Source of the DNA: JBFGJY01 sp041576975
GTDB taxonomy: Bacteria > Pseudomonadota > Gammaproteobacteria > UBA4575
Reading direction: 5' to 3'
DNA length: 6,046 bases
Assembly: GCA_041576975.1 (NCBI GenBank)
Contig: JBFGJY010000103.1
Coordinates: forward strand, 1 to 6,046
Below the pieces are notes generated by a model. The model saw only the letters and a list, made by a program, of their open reading frames with translations, did no database searches and was not told the DNA's origin. How positions within the stretch are numbered: the first letter of the stretch is position 1; every line of letters begins with the position of its first letter. A program made the position numbers and the translations under genes. Below are positions 1 to 5,819 of this stretch, one piece after another.

Positions 1-1071
1 CACACATGCTTTATGAGTAATGAAGTGATTGGTGGTGATCGTGATATCTCTAGCATTAAATTTGGCTATGACAAGCTTGCCGATCACGGTATTAAACTAG
101 TTCAAGATAAAGCCACAGCAGTTGATGCAGCAGCGCACAAAGTTACAACTGCAGGTGGTACAACCCTTGAGTATGATCGTTTAGTGATGTCTCCCGGCAT
201 TGGATTAAAGTGGGGTGCGATAGAGGGGTATGATAAGGCTGCTGCTGAAATCATGCCACATGCATGGATTGCTGGCGCTCAAACTACCCTGTTACGAAAA
301 CAATTAGAAGAAATGGACGATGGTGGTCTAGTGATTTTAGCGCCACCAGGAAATCCATTTCGTTGTCCCCCAGGGCCTTACGAACGTGCTGCCCAAATTG
401 CACACTACCTCAAACACCATAAACCAAAATCAAAGATTTTAATTCTTGATGCCAAAGACAAATTCTCCAAGCAAGGTTTATTTATGCAAGGCTACAAAGA
501 TGTTTATGGCGACATGATTGAATGGGTTGCCGGTGCAGACACTGGCGGTGGAGTTAAAAATGTAAGTACTAAAGACATGACCGTGAGTACAGACTTCGAT
601 GATCATAAAGCTGCGGTTGTGAATATCATTCCAGCACAAAAAGCAGCTCAAATAGCACATGATGCGGGTCTAACTGACGACTCAGGTTGGTGCCCAGTTG
701 ATCTAGGAACATTTGAATCGAAGAAGCACAAAGACGTTCACGTTATCGGTGATGCGAGTATTGCTACCGGTATGCCGAAGTCTGGTTATGCAGCCAGTAC
801 CCAAGCCAAAGTATGTGCGAGTGCAGTGATCAATATGTTAAATGGCAAAGAACCTCCCGTTACTTCTTACGCCAATGCTTGTTATAGCCTCATTGCCCCT
901 GATTACGGAATTTCAGTAGTAGCAGTGTATAAACTAGCTAGCGATCGATCTACAATCGAGGATATTGGTGGCGGGCTAACGCCTATGGATGCATCTGCCG
1001 AAGCACGCAAGCGTGAGGTGCAGTATGCCTATAGTTGGTTTAATAATATGACTGCAGAAATGTTTGGATAA
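1..1071 (+). CDS. fccB: Flavocytochrome c sulfide dehydrogenase, flavoprotein subunit (5' partial)
   Basis: This is the periplasmic FAD subunit that oxidizes sulfide and passes electrons to a c-type cytochrome partner (FccA). The reading frame is open from base 1, so the N-terminus, with the signal peptide and first FAD-binding Rossmann motif, lies upstream. 356 codons are present, against roughly 400 residues in the mature family protein. The Cys codon at 7-9, in the context TCFMSNEVIGGDR, matches the cysteine that carries covalent FAD in the Allochromatium protein (Cys42 there). The ATG at 13 is therefore internal. The redox-active cysteine pair is present: Cys at 364-366 (FRCPPGPYER) and Cys at 880-882 (ACYSLIAPDYGIS). 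The second FAD motif HVIGDAS and the C-terminal QYAYSWFNN block are also typical. A short loop near VYGDMIEW is about four residues shorter than in Allochromatium, as I recall that sequence. All key residues are intact, so it should be functional. Confidence 0.96.
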   Translation, partial: HTCFMSNEVIGGDRDISSIKFGYDKLADHGIKLVQDKATAVDAAAHKVTTAGGTTLEYDRLVMSPGIGLKWGAIEGYDKAAAEIMPHAWIAGAQTTLLRKQLEEMDDGGLVILAPPGNPFRCPPGPYERAAQIAHYLKHHKPKSKILILDAKDKFSKQGLFMQGYKDVYGDMIEWVAGADTGGGVKNVSTKDMTVSTDFDDHKAAVVNIIPAQKAAQIAHDAGLTDDSGWCPVDLGTFESKKHKDVHVIGDASIATGMPKSGYAASTQAKVCASAVINMLNGKEPPVTSYANACYSLIAPDYGISVVAVYKLASDRSTIEDIGGGLTPMDASAEARKREVQYAYSWFNNMTAEMFG

Positions 1072-1121
1072 AACTTTCGAAGCATTTATGAAAGAGTAAA
1101 CCAATTTACTATTTGCATTAC

Positions 1122-1151
1122 AAAAAAGGGGCTTTGCAGGCCCCTTTTTTT
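1122..1151. terminator. Bidirectional intrinsic terminator between fccB and the convergent heme-lipoprotein gene
   Basis: A run of six A (1122-1127) is followed by GGGGC (1128-1132), a loop of about seven bases, GCCCC (1140-1144) and seven T (1145-1151). The GC stem can be extended by the A-tract pairing with the T-tract. On the plus strand it ends fccB 50 bases after the stop. Read on the minus strand it has the same form, a GC stem followed by U-tract, and lies 22 bases past the stop of the convergent gene. It should serve both. Confidence 0.9.
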
Positions 1152-1173
1152 GTTCAGTAGATGATGATAATGA

Positions 1174-1734
1174 TTACAGCGGTTGTTTAATAGTAAATGC
1201 CCCACGGATCTCCCCTACTTTATACCCTGTTGCGCGATCACTAGGATATAGCGATGTAAGTTTTTGTTTTACAGGAGGTGCTATCGTCTCACCATGACAC
1301 ATTAAACACACCTCTGCAGTTGGAATAGCTTTCATATAGCGAAACCATTTTCCCTGTTCGTCTTCAAAAATTTCATATGCTTCCAGGTTTTTAATATCGG
1401 CTCCTGATGTTCTTTGTTGTTCAAATAAAAGAAGGGTCTTTTTTTCCCAATCATCTGGCGAATTCGAGGGATTTCGAATTTTAAGTGAGGTACGACTAAC
1501 CTGCCATCCAAAATCTTTTGATATTTCTGTAGAAATGTTTATAGCCTCCGTTTTACAGACACTAATGGCTTCAACTGGGCCACCAGATTGTAGAGCCCCT
1601 TTAAGTTTGCTTTTTAAGCTGTTCGCGAGTTGCTGAGTAGCATCACGACTGCTGTTGATCTGTTGTTCAAGATTGGGTGTGCATGCAGTGATGTACACTA
1701 AAAGTGCACAAAATATTATCAGTAGCTTATTCAA
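1174..1734 (-). CDS. Tll0287-like (DUF3365) c-type heme lipoprotein
   Basis: This is a predicted lipid-anchored, periplasm-facing mono-heme protein of the Tll0287-like/DUF3365 family, often a sensor-type domain. I chose the TTG at 1734 (186 residues) because it gives a clean lipoprotein signal: MNKLL, a hydrophobic stretch, then lipobox ITAC with Cys18. A longer reading from TTG at 1794 adds 20 residues before that signal and looks unlikely. The heme site is CLMCH (Cys143, Cys146, His147). Other family marks are AISVC near residue 60, SRTSLKIRNP, the segment before the heme (FRYMKAIP) and YPSDRATGYKVGEIRGAF at the C-terminus. The start overlaps the stop of the upstream dsrE2 gene (TTGA), so the two are co-transcribed and probably translationally coupled. 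I see no clear ribosome site. Its substrate or signal is unknown; redox sensing or electron transfer linked to sulfur metabolism is an inference. Confidence 0.9.
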   Translation of the reverse strand: MNKLLIIFCALLVYITACTPNLEQQINSSRDATQQLANSLKSKLKGALQSGGPVEAISVCKTEAINISTEISKDFGWQVSRTSLKIRNPSNSPDDWEKKTLLLFEQQRTSGADIKNLEAYEIFEDEQGKWFRYMKAIPTAEVCLMCHGETIAPPVKQKLTSLYPSDRATGYKVGEIRGAFTIKQPL

Positions 1735-2345
1735 ATGAATAAGCAGATATCTGATTTTTGTGCGGCTGGTAAAAATGATGCAGCGCCTACCCAATCGGAA
1801 ATCTCATCGATAAATTCATCTTTGTTGTATCCAAATAGGTCCACGGTCATCTGACAGGCAATGAGCTTGACATCAGCTTCTACACTCAAGTCACGTAATT
1901 CCTGAACACTTGCAACACCTTTATTTTTGAGTGTCTGCTTCATCATTGAAGTAGCAAATTTCTCAAATCCAGGTATGTTGCTACTTAATGCATTAGGAAT
2001 ATTCCATTCCACGTTTTTAAACCAATCAGGTCCAAATGGCATTTTCATCGGCATCGCAGGATTGCCTAAAGGTGAAATTTCTAAGTCGAGATCTTTTTTC
2101 AATAAATTTAAACCATAAAAAGTGAAAAAAACGGAGACCTCCCATCCAAGTGCAGCGGCCGTGGAGGCAAGAATAAACGGTGGATAGGCCATATCCATCG
2201 TGCCCTTTGTGGCAATCAGAGATAATTGCGCTATTTTGGATTCTTCACGTTCACGTAATTTCTGTTCCAATCTTTCATCAAACCAACGATTTAGAGCATC
2301 CATATCATATTTATCAGACGCAATCGATTCTGGTGCACTTTGCAT
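1731..2345 (-). CDS. dsrE2: DsrE2-type DsrE/DsrF-like sulfur carrier protein
   Basis: This belongs to the DsrE/F/H-like family, subgroup DsrE2, whose members carry sulfane sulfur on a conserved cysteine and often sit beside TusA and rhodanese genes in sulfur oxidizers. The start is ATG at 2345 (204 residues), five bases after a strong GGAGG; an in-frame TTG at 2357 lies upstream of that site and is rejected. Residues 1-35 form a charged, helix-prone N-terminus. The core then reads SLIATKGTMDMAYPPFILAS, AAALGWEVSVFFTFYGLNLL and GNPAMPMKMP, all typical of DsrE2. The active Cys is Cys164 in KLIACQMTVDLFGY. The protein ends with GAASFLPAAQKSDICLFI, which also matches the subgroup. The hydrophobic segments at about residues 53-80 fit the membrane association reported for some DsrE2 proteins. 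It is the first gene of a two-gene unit with the heme lipoprotein. No tusA or rhodanese gene is in the window. Confidence 0.93.
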   Translation of the reverse strand: MQSAPESIASDKYDMDALNRWFDERLEQKLREREESKIAQLSLIATKGTMDMAYPPFILASTAAALGWEVSVFFTFYGLNLLKKDLDLEISPLGNPAMPMKMPFGPDWFKNVEWNIPNALSSNIPGFEKFATSMMKQTLKNKGVASVQELRDLSVEADVKLIACQMTVDLFGYNKDEFIDEISDWVGAASFLPAAQKSDICLFI

Positions 2346-2350
2346 AGAAA

Positions 2351-2355
2351 CCTCC
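2351..2355 (-). promoter_or_regulatory. Ribosome binding site deciding the dsrE2 start
   Basis: GGAGG on the minus strand, five bases before ATG at 2345. It is the strongest Shine-Dalgarno sequence in the window and rules out the in-frame TTG start at 2357. It is directly preceded in the transcript by ten U (2365-2356). Confidence 0.85.
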
Positions 2356-2392
2356 AAAAAAAAAAGACGGTATTCGCGAAAAATGATCTTGG

Positions 2393-2420
2393 TTTATAAT
2401 GCCTATGGCCAACCAATTAA
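2393..2420 (-). promoter_or_regulatory. Candidate sigma-70-type promoter for dsrE2 and the heme lipoprotein
   Basis: On the minus strand, TTAATT (2420-2415) and TATAAA (2398-2393) are separated by 16 bases. The -10 match is reasonable and the -35 is weak. Transcription would begin near 2386, giving a leader of about 40 bases with the palindrome TTCGCGAA (2373-2380) and the T10 tract. The region is AT-rich, so chance matches are common. Confidence 0.35.
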
Positions 2421-2519
2421 CTTTAACAAATAAGTATTAGTTTTAGCTTTATCCATTCTAGATAGATAAGCCTGCGCTGCATTGCAATTCATGGATTGTG
2501 TAATAGATTATTATTTATA

Positions 2520-2536
2520 TATAACAATTAGTTATA
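2520..2536. repeat. Short inverted repeat TATAAC-N5-GTTATA
   Basis: Two perfect 6-base arms flank the 5-base spacer AATTA. It lies about 100 bases upstream of the candidate dsrE2 promoter. It could be a regulator site or a chance palindrome in AT-rich DNA; nothing else in the sequence decides. Confidence 0.3.
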
Positions 2537-2681
2537 AGTTATTTATGATGTAATTTATTACGATATGTCTTGGTGATAAAGTTGCGTAATTAGTATCTCA
2601 ATATTTCATTTATGCATTCATGTCCTGAATTTGTATAGTTACACACGGTTTAAATACATAATAACGCAAATCCTTAGAATT

Positions 2682-3047
2682 TTATTGAGCATTTTCCAAC
2701 CAGTGCCGCGCTGTAGCCTCTTGGCCTGCATCAAAATATTCGATCGCAACCGGTCGGAATCCTTTGCCAGTAAAAGCGAATATAGAATCTCTCCACTTTG
2801 CATGCCCTACTACTGCAATTTTTTCTATGTTTGAATCATTTCGTTCTGCAAAAGACCAATCCCCCCAGCCCTCTGCGCGTTCCCAACCTTCAAAATTATC
2901 AGTGAGAATTAGAAACTTTACATGTCCAGTCTTATTAATGATCTCCTCACATTGATGTTGCGCTTCATCAAATTCTGCTTTCTTAAGGGTTCCAGACACA
3001 TGAAATACAATGACGTGATCATTTTCAAGTTCAAAATCAATAGGCAT
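2682..3047 (-). CDS. SpoIIAA-like STAS-domain protein
   Basis: A 121-residue soluble protein without signal peptide, the usual size for the SpoIIAA-like (STAS/SEC14-type) family. The first strand pair HVIVFHVSGTLKKAEFD (11-27) is followed by KFLILTDNFEGW (44-55), then WGDWSF (61-66), IEKIAVVGHAKW (74-85) and the C-terminal YFDAGQEATARHWL (104-117). The FEGW and IAVVG-W blocks are the family signature. The biochemical role of these stand-alone proteins is not well defined; relatives of the STAS fold bind partner proteins or lipids. I see no basis for calling it an anti-sigma antagonist. It starts at ATG 3047 with a weak GAG eight bases upstream. It lies 86 bases after the DUF6515-like gene on the same strand, without a clear terminator or promoter between them, so it may be the distal gene of that unit or be transcribed alone. 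Confidence 0.85.
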   Translation of the reverse strand: MPIDFELENDHVIVFHVSGTLKKAEFDEAQHQCEEIINKTGHVKFLILTDNFEGWERAEGWGDWSFAERNDSNIEKIAVVGHAKWRDSIFAFTGKGFRPVAIEYFDAGQEATARHWLENAQ

Positions 3048-3133
3048 TTATATAACTCTAAGTTTTAAACTACATTTATCAATAGCAGGTAAATAGATAA
3101 TTAGGTAAAAGAATTTAGAGAAAAGTGTTGAGG

Positions 3134-3490
3134 TTAAGTAGGGTCTTCTACAATTATGAAGACTAGTTCTGTTCCGTGATAATAAGGTCTGTAATAAATA
3201 CCACCACAGTAATAATACTTTGCCCCACGTGAAATAACGGTTCGACAGTTAGAAGGAAGTACGACCACCTTCGTCCCTATTCTTGCGCGGCGTCGATACT
3301 CATCTCGATGGGTGCGTTTTACTGTGCGTCGACCAACACCCGCTACACTATTGGGTGTGGCAGGCCGAAACGCACGCGCTTCAACGGTTTCTATAATTGG
3401 AATTTCAGAAACGATTTTCAAAATAATCATACAGCACGAAATTAATAGCAAAAAAGCCAAAGGAAAAAATGTGAGTCGTTTAAATTTCAC
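3134..3490 (-). CDS. Small exported or membrane-anchored protein, DUF6515-like
   Basis: 118 residues. The basic start MKFKR and hydrophobic segment at about 8-29 form a signal or membrane anchor. LISC (17-20) resembles a lipobox, but the hydrophobic stretch continues past it. ARA at 38-40 is a possible signal peptidase site, though rather far from that stretch. A very basic linker (about 54-71, rich in Arg) leads to a compact C-terminal domain: VVVLPSNCRTVISRGAKYYY, CGGIYYRPYYHG and LVFIIVEDP. Two cysteines (82 and 95) may pair. This Tyr/Gly-rich domain resembles DUF6515-type exported proteins of unknown function, a judgement from pattern memory. The start is GTG at 3490, four bases after the DUF2092 stop, with an AGAGAG-like ribosome site inside the end of that gene, so the two are probably translationally coupled. 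Confidence 0.78.
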   Translation of the reverse strand: MKFKRLTFFPLAFLLLISCCMIILKIVSEIPIIETVEARAFRPATPNSVAGVGRRTVKRTHRDEYRRRARIGTKVVVLPSNCRTVISRGAKYYYCGGIYYRPYYHGTELVFIIVEDPT

Positions 3491-3494
3491 GCCA

Positions 3495-4286
3495 TCACTC
3501 TCTTATCAAGCCAGGTGCCTCGGCGTCTGTCGTTACAGGAATGAACTCAATTTTTTCCGCGCCTTCGGGTGGTGTAAAAACAAATAGTTCATCTTTTAAT
3601 TTTGCCGCAGTATTCCAGTTAAAAAAAACAACGGAGAACTGTGGCTCACCTCGTGTCCATTTGCTAGTAATCAAATATTTACATGGCAAAGGCGTGTCAT
3701 CATTTTCAATCCAAATCTGCCAATCCACTTCGCTTTTTCTAAATGCAAGATGGTGACATTCAACGTCTTGAATAGTGCTTAGCCCAGCATAAAAACCAGA
3801 CTCCACATCCTCCATTAATACACCGTATGTATTTTGGTAAATAATATCGGCGCCCGGAGCAATAAGACCTACCTCCTCAATTGCCTTGTCTAGAGTTTCT
3901 TCAATAGTTGGCAATGCATCAATGCTGGCGTAGAAATTCACTTTTTTACCTAACAAAGTAAGAGTCTTGCTGTCATAGTAAAACGCTTGATCGACATAAT
4001 TGCCTTTGCGAGTAAGATAAAATCGGTTTGGGCGGCGAATTGAAATATCTATAGATCCACTATTTTGAAGTTTCTGTCCAGAAAAAAGAATAACATCCGT
4101 CGTAATATCACCCTGAAAAGTAAATTGTTTTAAAGAAGATAGATAATCACTCATCTTGCGCAGTATTTGCTGTGCTTCTGGCTCTACAGCATTATCTTGG
4201 GCATTTGCTAACTTCGGAGTAAACATACTTGTCCCAAGAATGCATAGAATCAGATACGAACACAAAGTCGAATATTTAATGGCCAT
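3495..4286 (-). CDS. DUF2092 periplasmic protein (LolA/LppX-like fold expected)
   Basis: 263 residues with a classical signal peptide: Lys4, hydrophobic core about 9-22, and predicted cleavage after ANA (27-29). The mature part starts AVEPEAQQILRKMSDYLSSLKQFTF and continues with repeated beta-strand patterns such as SGSIDISIRRPNRFYLTRKG (77-95) and QAFYYDSKTLTLL (100-112). The C-terminal signature HHLAFRKSEVDWQIWIE (178-194), then PLPCKYLITSK (199-209) and FFNWNTAAKL (221-230), is typical of DUF2092. Families of this type are predicted to adopt a half-barrel that binds lipid-like ligands, but no reaction is known. Cys177 and Cys202 may form a disulfide. The start is ATG at 4286 with a poor ribosome site, 34 bases after the hydrolase-like gene. 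It directly precedes the coupled DUF6515-like gene. Confidence 0.88.
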   Translation of the reverse strand: MAIKYSTLCSYLILCILGTSMFTPKLANAQDNAVEPEAQQILRKMSDYLSSLKQFTFQGDITTDVILFSGQKLQNSGSIDISIRRPNRFYLTRKGNYVDQAFYYDSKTLTLLGKKVNFYASIDALPTIEETLDKAIEEVGLIAPGADIIYQNTYGVLMEDVESGFYAGLSTIQDVECHHLAFRKSEVDWQIWIENDDTPLPCKYLITSKWTRGEPQFSVVFFNWNTAAKLKDELFVFTPPEGAEKIEFIPVTTDAEAPGLIRE

Positions 4287-4320
4287 TAAATTGATTTTTT
4301 AGTTCTACTTTATTATTACC

Positions 4321-5652
4321 TTATCGAGTTTCGAGCCATGTACAACGCTCGTTTATCACAGGTGCAGTATGTTGATTACCAATGCCTTGCGAAATTAACC
4401 TTATTACGCGCTCGTCGTTGTCATAACCTGAGTGGGCTTCCAGTGGGCTTGCAAGTGAGCCCAACCCAAACAAATCTACTATTTCGGCAACATTAATTAT
4501 TACATTGATTAAATTGGTACATAACCTTGAGTCCATATATTCATCGATGAATTTAGGCGGCACGGTGTAGCTAAGAATGTCATTGGGGTCGCTAAAGGCA
4601 ACTATTGTCGTCTCTTTAAAAAAACGTTCACCGTAATTTGTACCATTGCTTGTACAATAATCATCAAATTGATTGATTACTTCTGGAAGTTTTTGGCCTA
4701 GTTGTAATAGTGGCAATTGGTTAGCGAGCATAAACACGGGTATTTGTTTGTTTTGTAATTTTTTTGCCGCGGCACGGAGATGCTCATTAGGACTTATTTC
4801 AAATTCTTTTTCCAAAAGTCTAACCATTCGCTGCAAGGAATCGGTGACAATGCGACTTCCCATACTGTGAGTAATAAATACATAATCATCATTTATCTCT
4901 GTTAAGTAATTGGTATCACGTACATCACAATGTTCTTGCGTATGCTCATTCAAGGCTAACCAATCACGACTCAACATCCAACAAAATGATTGCCCAACAG
5001 CAAGCTGAATTTTTTCTTGTGATTCGCCCAAATAAATAAGTGGGTCTGACACATGGCTGTTCATAAAGCCTTTCATCATGTTGTTGATATTTGCACGACG
5101 AAAAGTATGTTCACCAGAGTCGTCGTAAGCAATGATCTCTTTTTCTTTTTCAGTAATCGGCGACCAGGTCAATTCGTAAAAGAGCATCTCCTGTTTTTCT
5201 ATTTTGTTGGTGTAACGATGCACTCGTAACTTACCAATATCTTGGTCGGGGAAATCTGGAGAGGTAATTTCAATTTCTTTAAATCTTGCCTCGGCCACAT
5301 CAAGACCCAAAGCAGATGCGAGGTTCTCCGCCAGTCGAGTGGAATACCCTTGTAAATGTTTGCCAATACCGTGGACCATCAGCACCTTAAGGGTTTGACT
5401 TTTGGTCGAGCCTGAGGCGCTGGATGAGAAGTGTTCTTGACGATCCAGATAAGATTGAACGCCTTGGAATGTACTGCCGCGTACCGAACACTCTCGCTCA
5501 TCTACTTGCTCTTCATCTTCGTCGCTCAAAAACGCCTCAGTTACCCCTCTGCTAATGCTGGCGCAACCGCAACACTGCGCAACTATTATCATGACGATGA
5601 CCGTCCGATTTAGATGATGTGAGTGAAACAGTGCAAAAAATGTTTTTATCAT
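4321..5652 (-). CDS. Alpha/beta-hydrolase-fold lipoprotein (putative lipase/esterase)
   Basis: 443 residues, predicted to be lipid-anchored. A basic stretch ending at Arg16 precedes a hydrophobic run (17-27) and a Cys-rich lipobox ending at Cys30 (CCGC); Cys27 or Cys28 are less likely acylation sites. An acidic, Ser-rich linker (about 43-85) leads to the hydrolase core. LKVLMVHGIGKH (88-99) is the first core strand with the oxyanion-type HGIG. VFITHSMGSRIVTDSL (258-273) is the nucleophile elbow, with Ser263 and Thr in place of the first Gly. FSDPNDILSY (353-362) should supply the acid (Asp355 or Asp358), and AHSGY (406-410) the His (His407). The roughly 150-residue insertion between HGIG and the nucleophile may be a lid. 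Its substrate is unknown; an acyl ester or envelope lipid is inference. The start is ATG at 5652. ATG at 5592 has a GGACGG-like site upstream but would leave almost no signal n-region. Confidence 0.85.
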   Translation of the reverse strand: MIKTFFALFHSHHLNRTVIVMIIVAQCCGCASISRGVTEAFLSDEDEEQVDERECSVRGSTFQGVQSYLDRQEHFSSSASGSTKSQTLKVLMVHGIGKHLQGYSTRLAENLASALGLDVAEARFKEIEITSPDFPDQDIGKLRVHRYTNKIEKQEMLFYELTWSPITEKEKEIIAYDDSGEHTFRRANINNMMKGFMNSHVSDPLIYLGESQEKIQLAVGQSFCWMLSRDWLALNEHTQEHCDVRDTNYLTEINDDYVFITHSMGSRIVTDSLQRMVRLLEKEFEISPNEHLRAAAKKLQNKQIPVFMLANQLPLLQLGQKLPEVINQFDDYCTSNGTNYGERFFKETTIVAFSDPNDILSYTVPPKFIDEYMDSRLCTNLINVIINVAEIVDLFGLGSLASPLEAHSGYDNDERVIRLISQGIGNQHTAPVINERCTWLETR

Positions 5653-5690
5653 TCCGTATTCGTGTCTGCTTGAGATAATTACGACCCCAT

Positions 5691-5706
5691 AATTAGTTTG
5701 CTAATT
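5691..5706. repeat. Inverted repeat AATTAG-TTTG-CTAATT upstream of the hydrolase gene
   Basis: Perfect 6-base arms with a 4-base spacer, 39 bases upstream of the hydrolase start and about 20 bases downstream of the candidate -10 box. It could be an operator or a weak leader hairpin. Chance is possible given the base composition. Confidence 0.3.
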
Positions 5707-5724
5707 TATCTGCTTTATCTTTCT

Positions 5725-5753
5725 ATTATTTTCATACTACTTTTTTCTCTAAA
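5725..5753 (-). promoter_or_regulatory. Candidate promoter of the hydrolase-DUF2092-DUF6515 unit
   Basis: On the minus strand, TTTAGA (5753-5748) and AATAAT (5730-5725) are spaced by 17 bases, matching four and five of six consensus positions. This would place the transcript start near 5718, with a leader of about 65 bases before ATG 5652. The surrounding DNA is AT-rich, so the match may be accidental. Confidence 0.3.
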
Positions 5754-5819
5754 TTTTTGGGTTCTTGTCTAACCTAACTTCGCTTAAAAAATTATTGTAA
5801 TTGAATTTATTTAATTTCT

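Larger units (their letters stand above)
2346..2681. other. AT-rich intergenic region without a convincing gene
   Basis: This 336-base stretch lies between the stop of the STAS gene and the start of dsrE2, both on the minus strand. It holds the dsrE2 ribosome site and candidate promoter. It also has an inverted repeat TATAAC-AATTA-GTTATA at 2520-2536, and the palindrome TTCGCGAA at 2373-2380 in the putative leader. I see no GC-stem terminator behind the STAS gene, so low-level read-through into dsrE2 is possible. A 29-codon minus-strand ORF (2492-2403) has no ribosome site and would run into the candidate promoter, so I do not call it. Confidence 0.6.

Noticed and set aside
13..1071. fccB starting at ATG 13
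   Set aside because: The frame is open to base 1 and the preceding codons encode the conserved FAD-binding Cys motif.
1735..1794. 20-residue N-terminal extension of the heme lipoprotein from TTG 1794
   Set aside because: It lies wholly inside dsrE2, has no ribosome site, and puts an unusual segment before an otherwise standard lipoprotein signal.
2346..2357. dsrE2 start at TTG 2357
   Set aside because: This codon overlaps the start of the ribosome site that serves ATG 2345.
2200..2433. Plus-strand ORF antisense to the dsrE2 5' end
   Set aside because: Shadow of dsrE2; it has no domain pattern and most of it mirrors a confidently identified gene.
2403..2492. 29-codon minus-strand ORF in the intergenic region
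   Set aside because: No ribosome site, no recognizable protein pattern, and it overlaps the candidate dsrE2 promoter.
3312..3587. Plus-strand ORF across the DUF2092/DUF6515-like junction
   Set aside because: Antisense shadow of two better supported genes, with no recognizable motif or ribosome site.
4673..4870. Plus-strand ORF within the hydrolase lipoprotein gene
   Set aside because: Antisense shadow; the minus-strand frame carries the hydrolase motifs.
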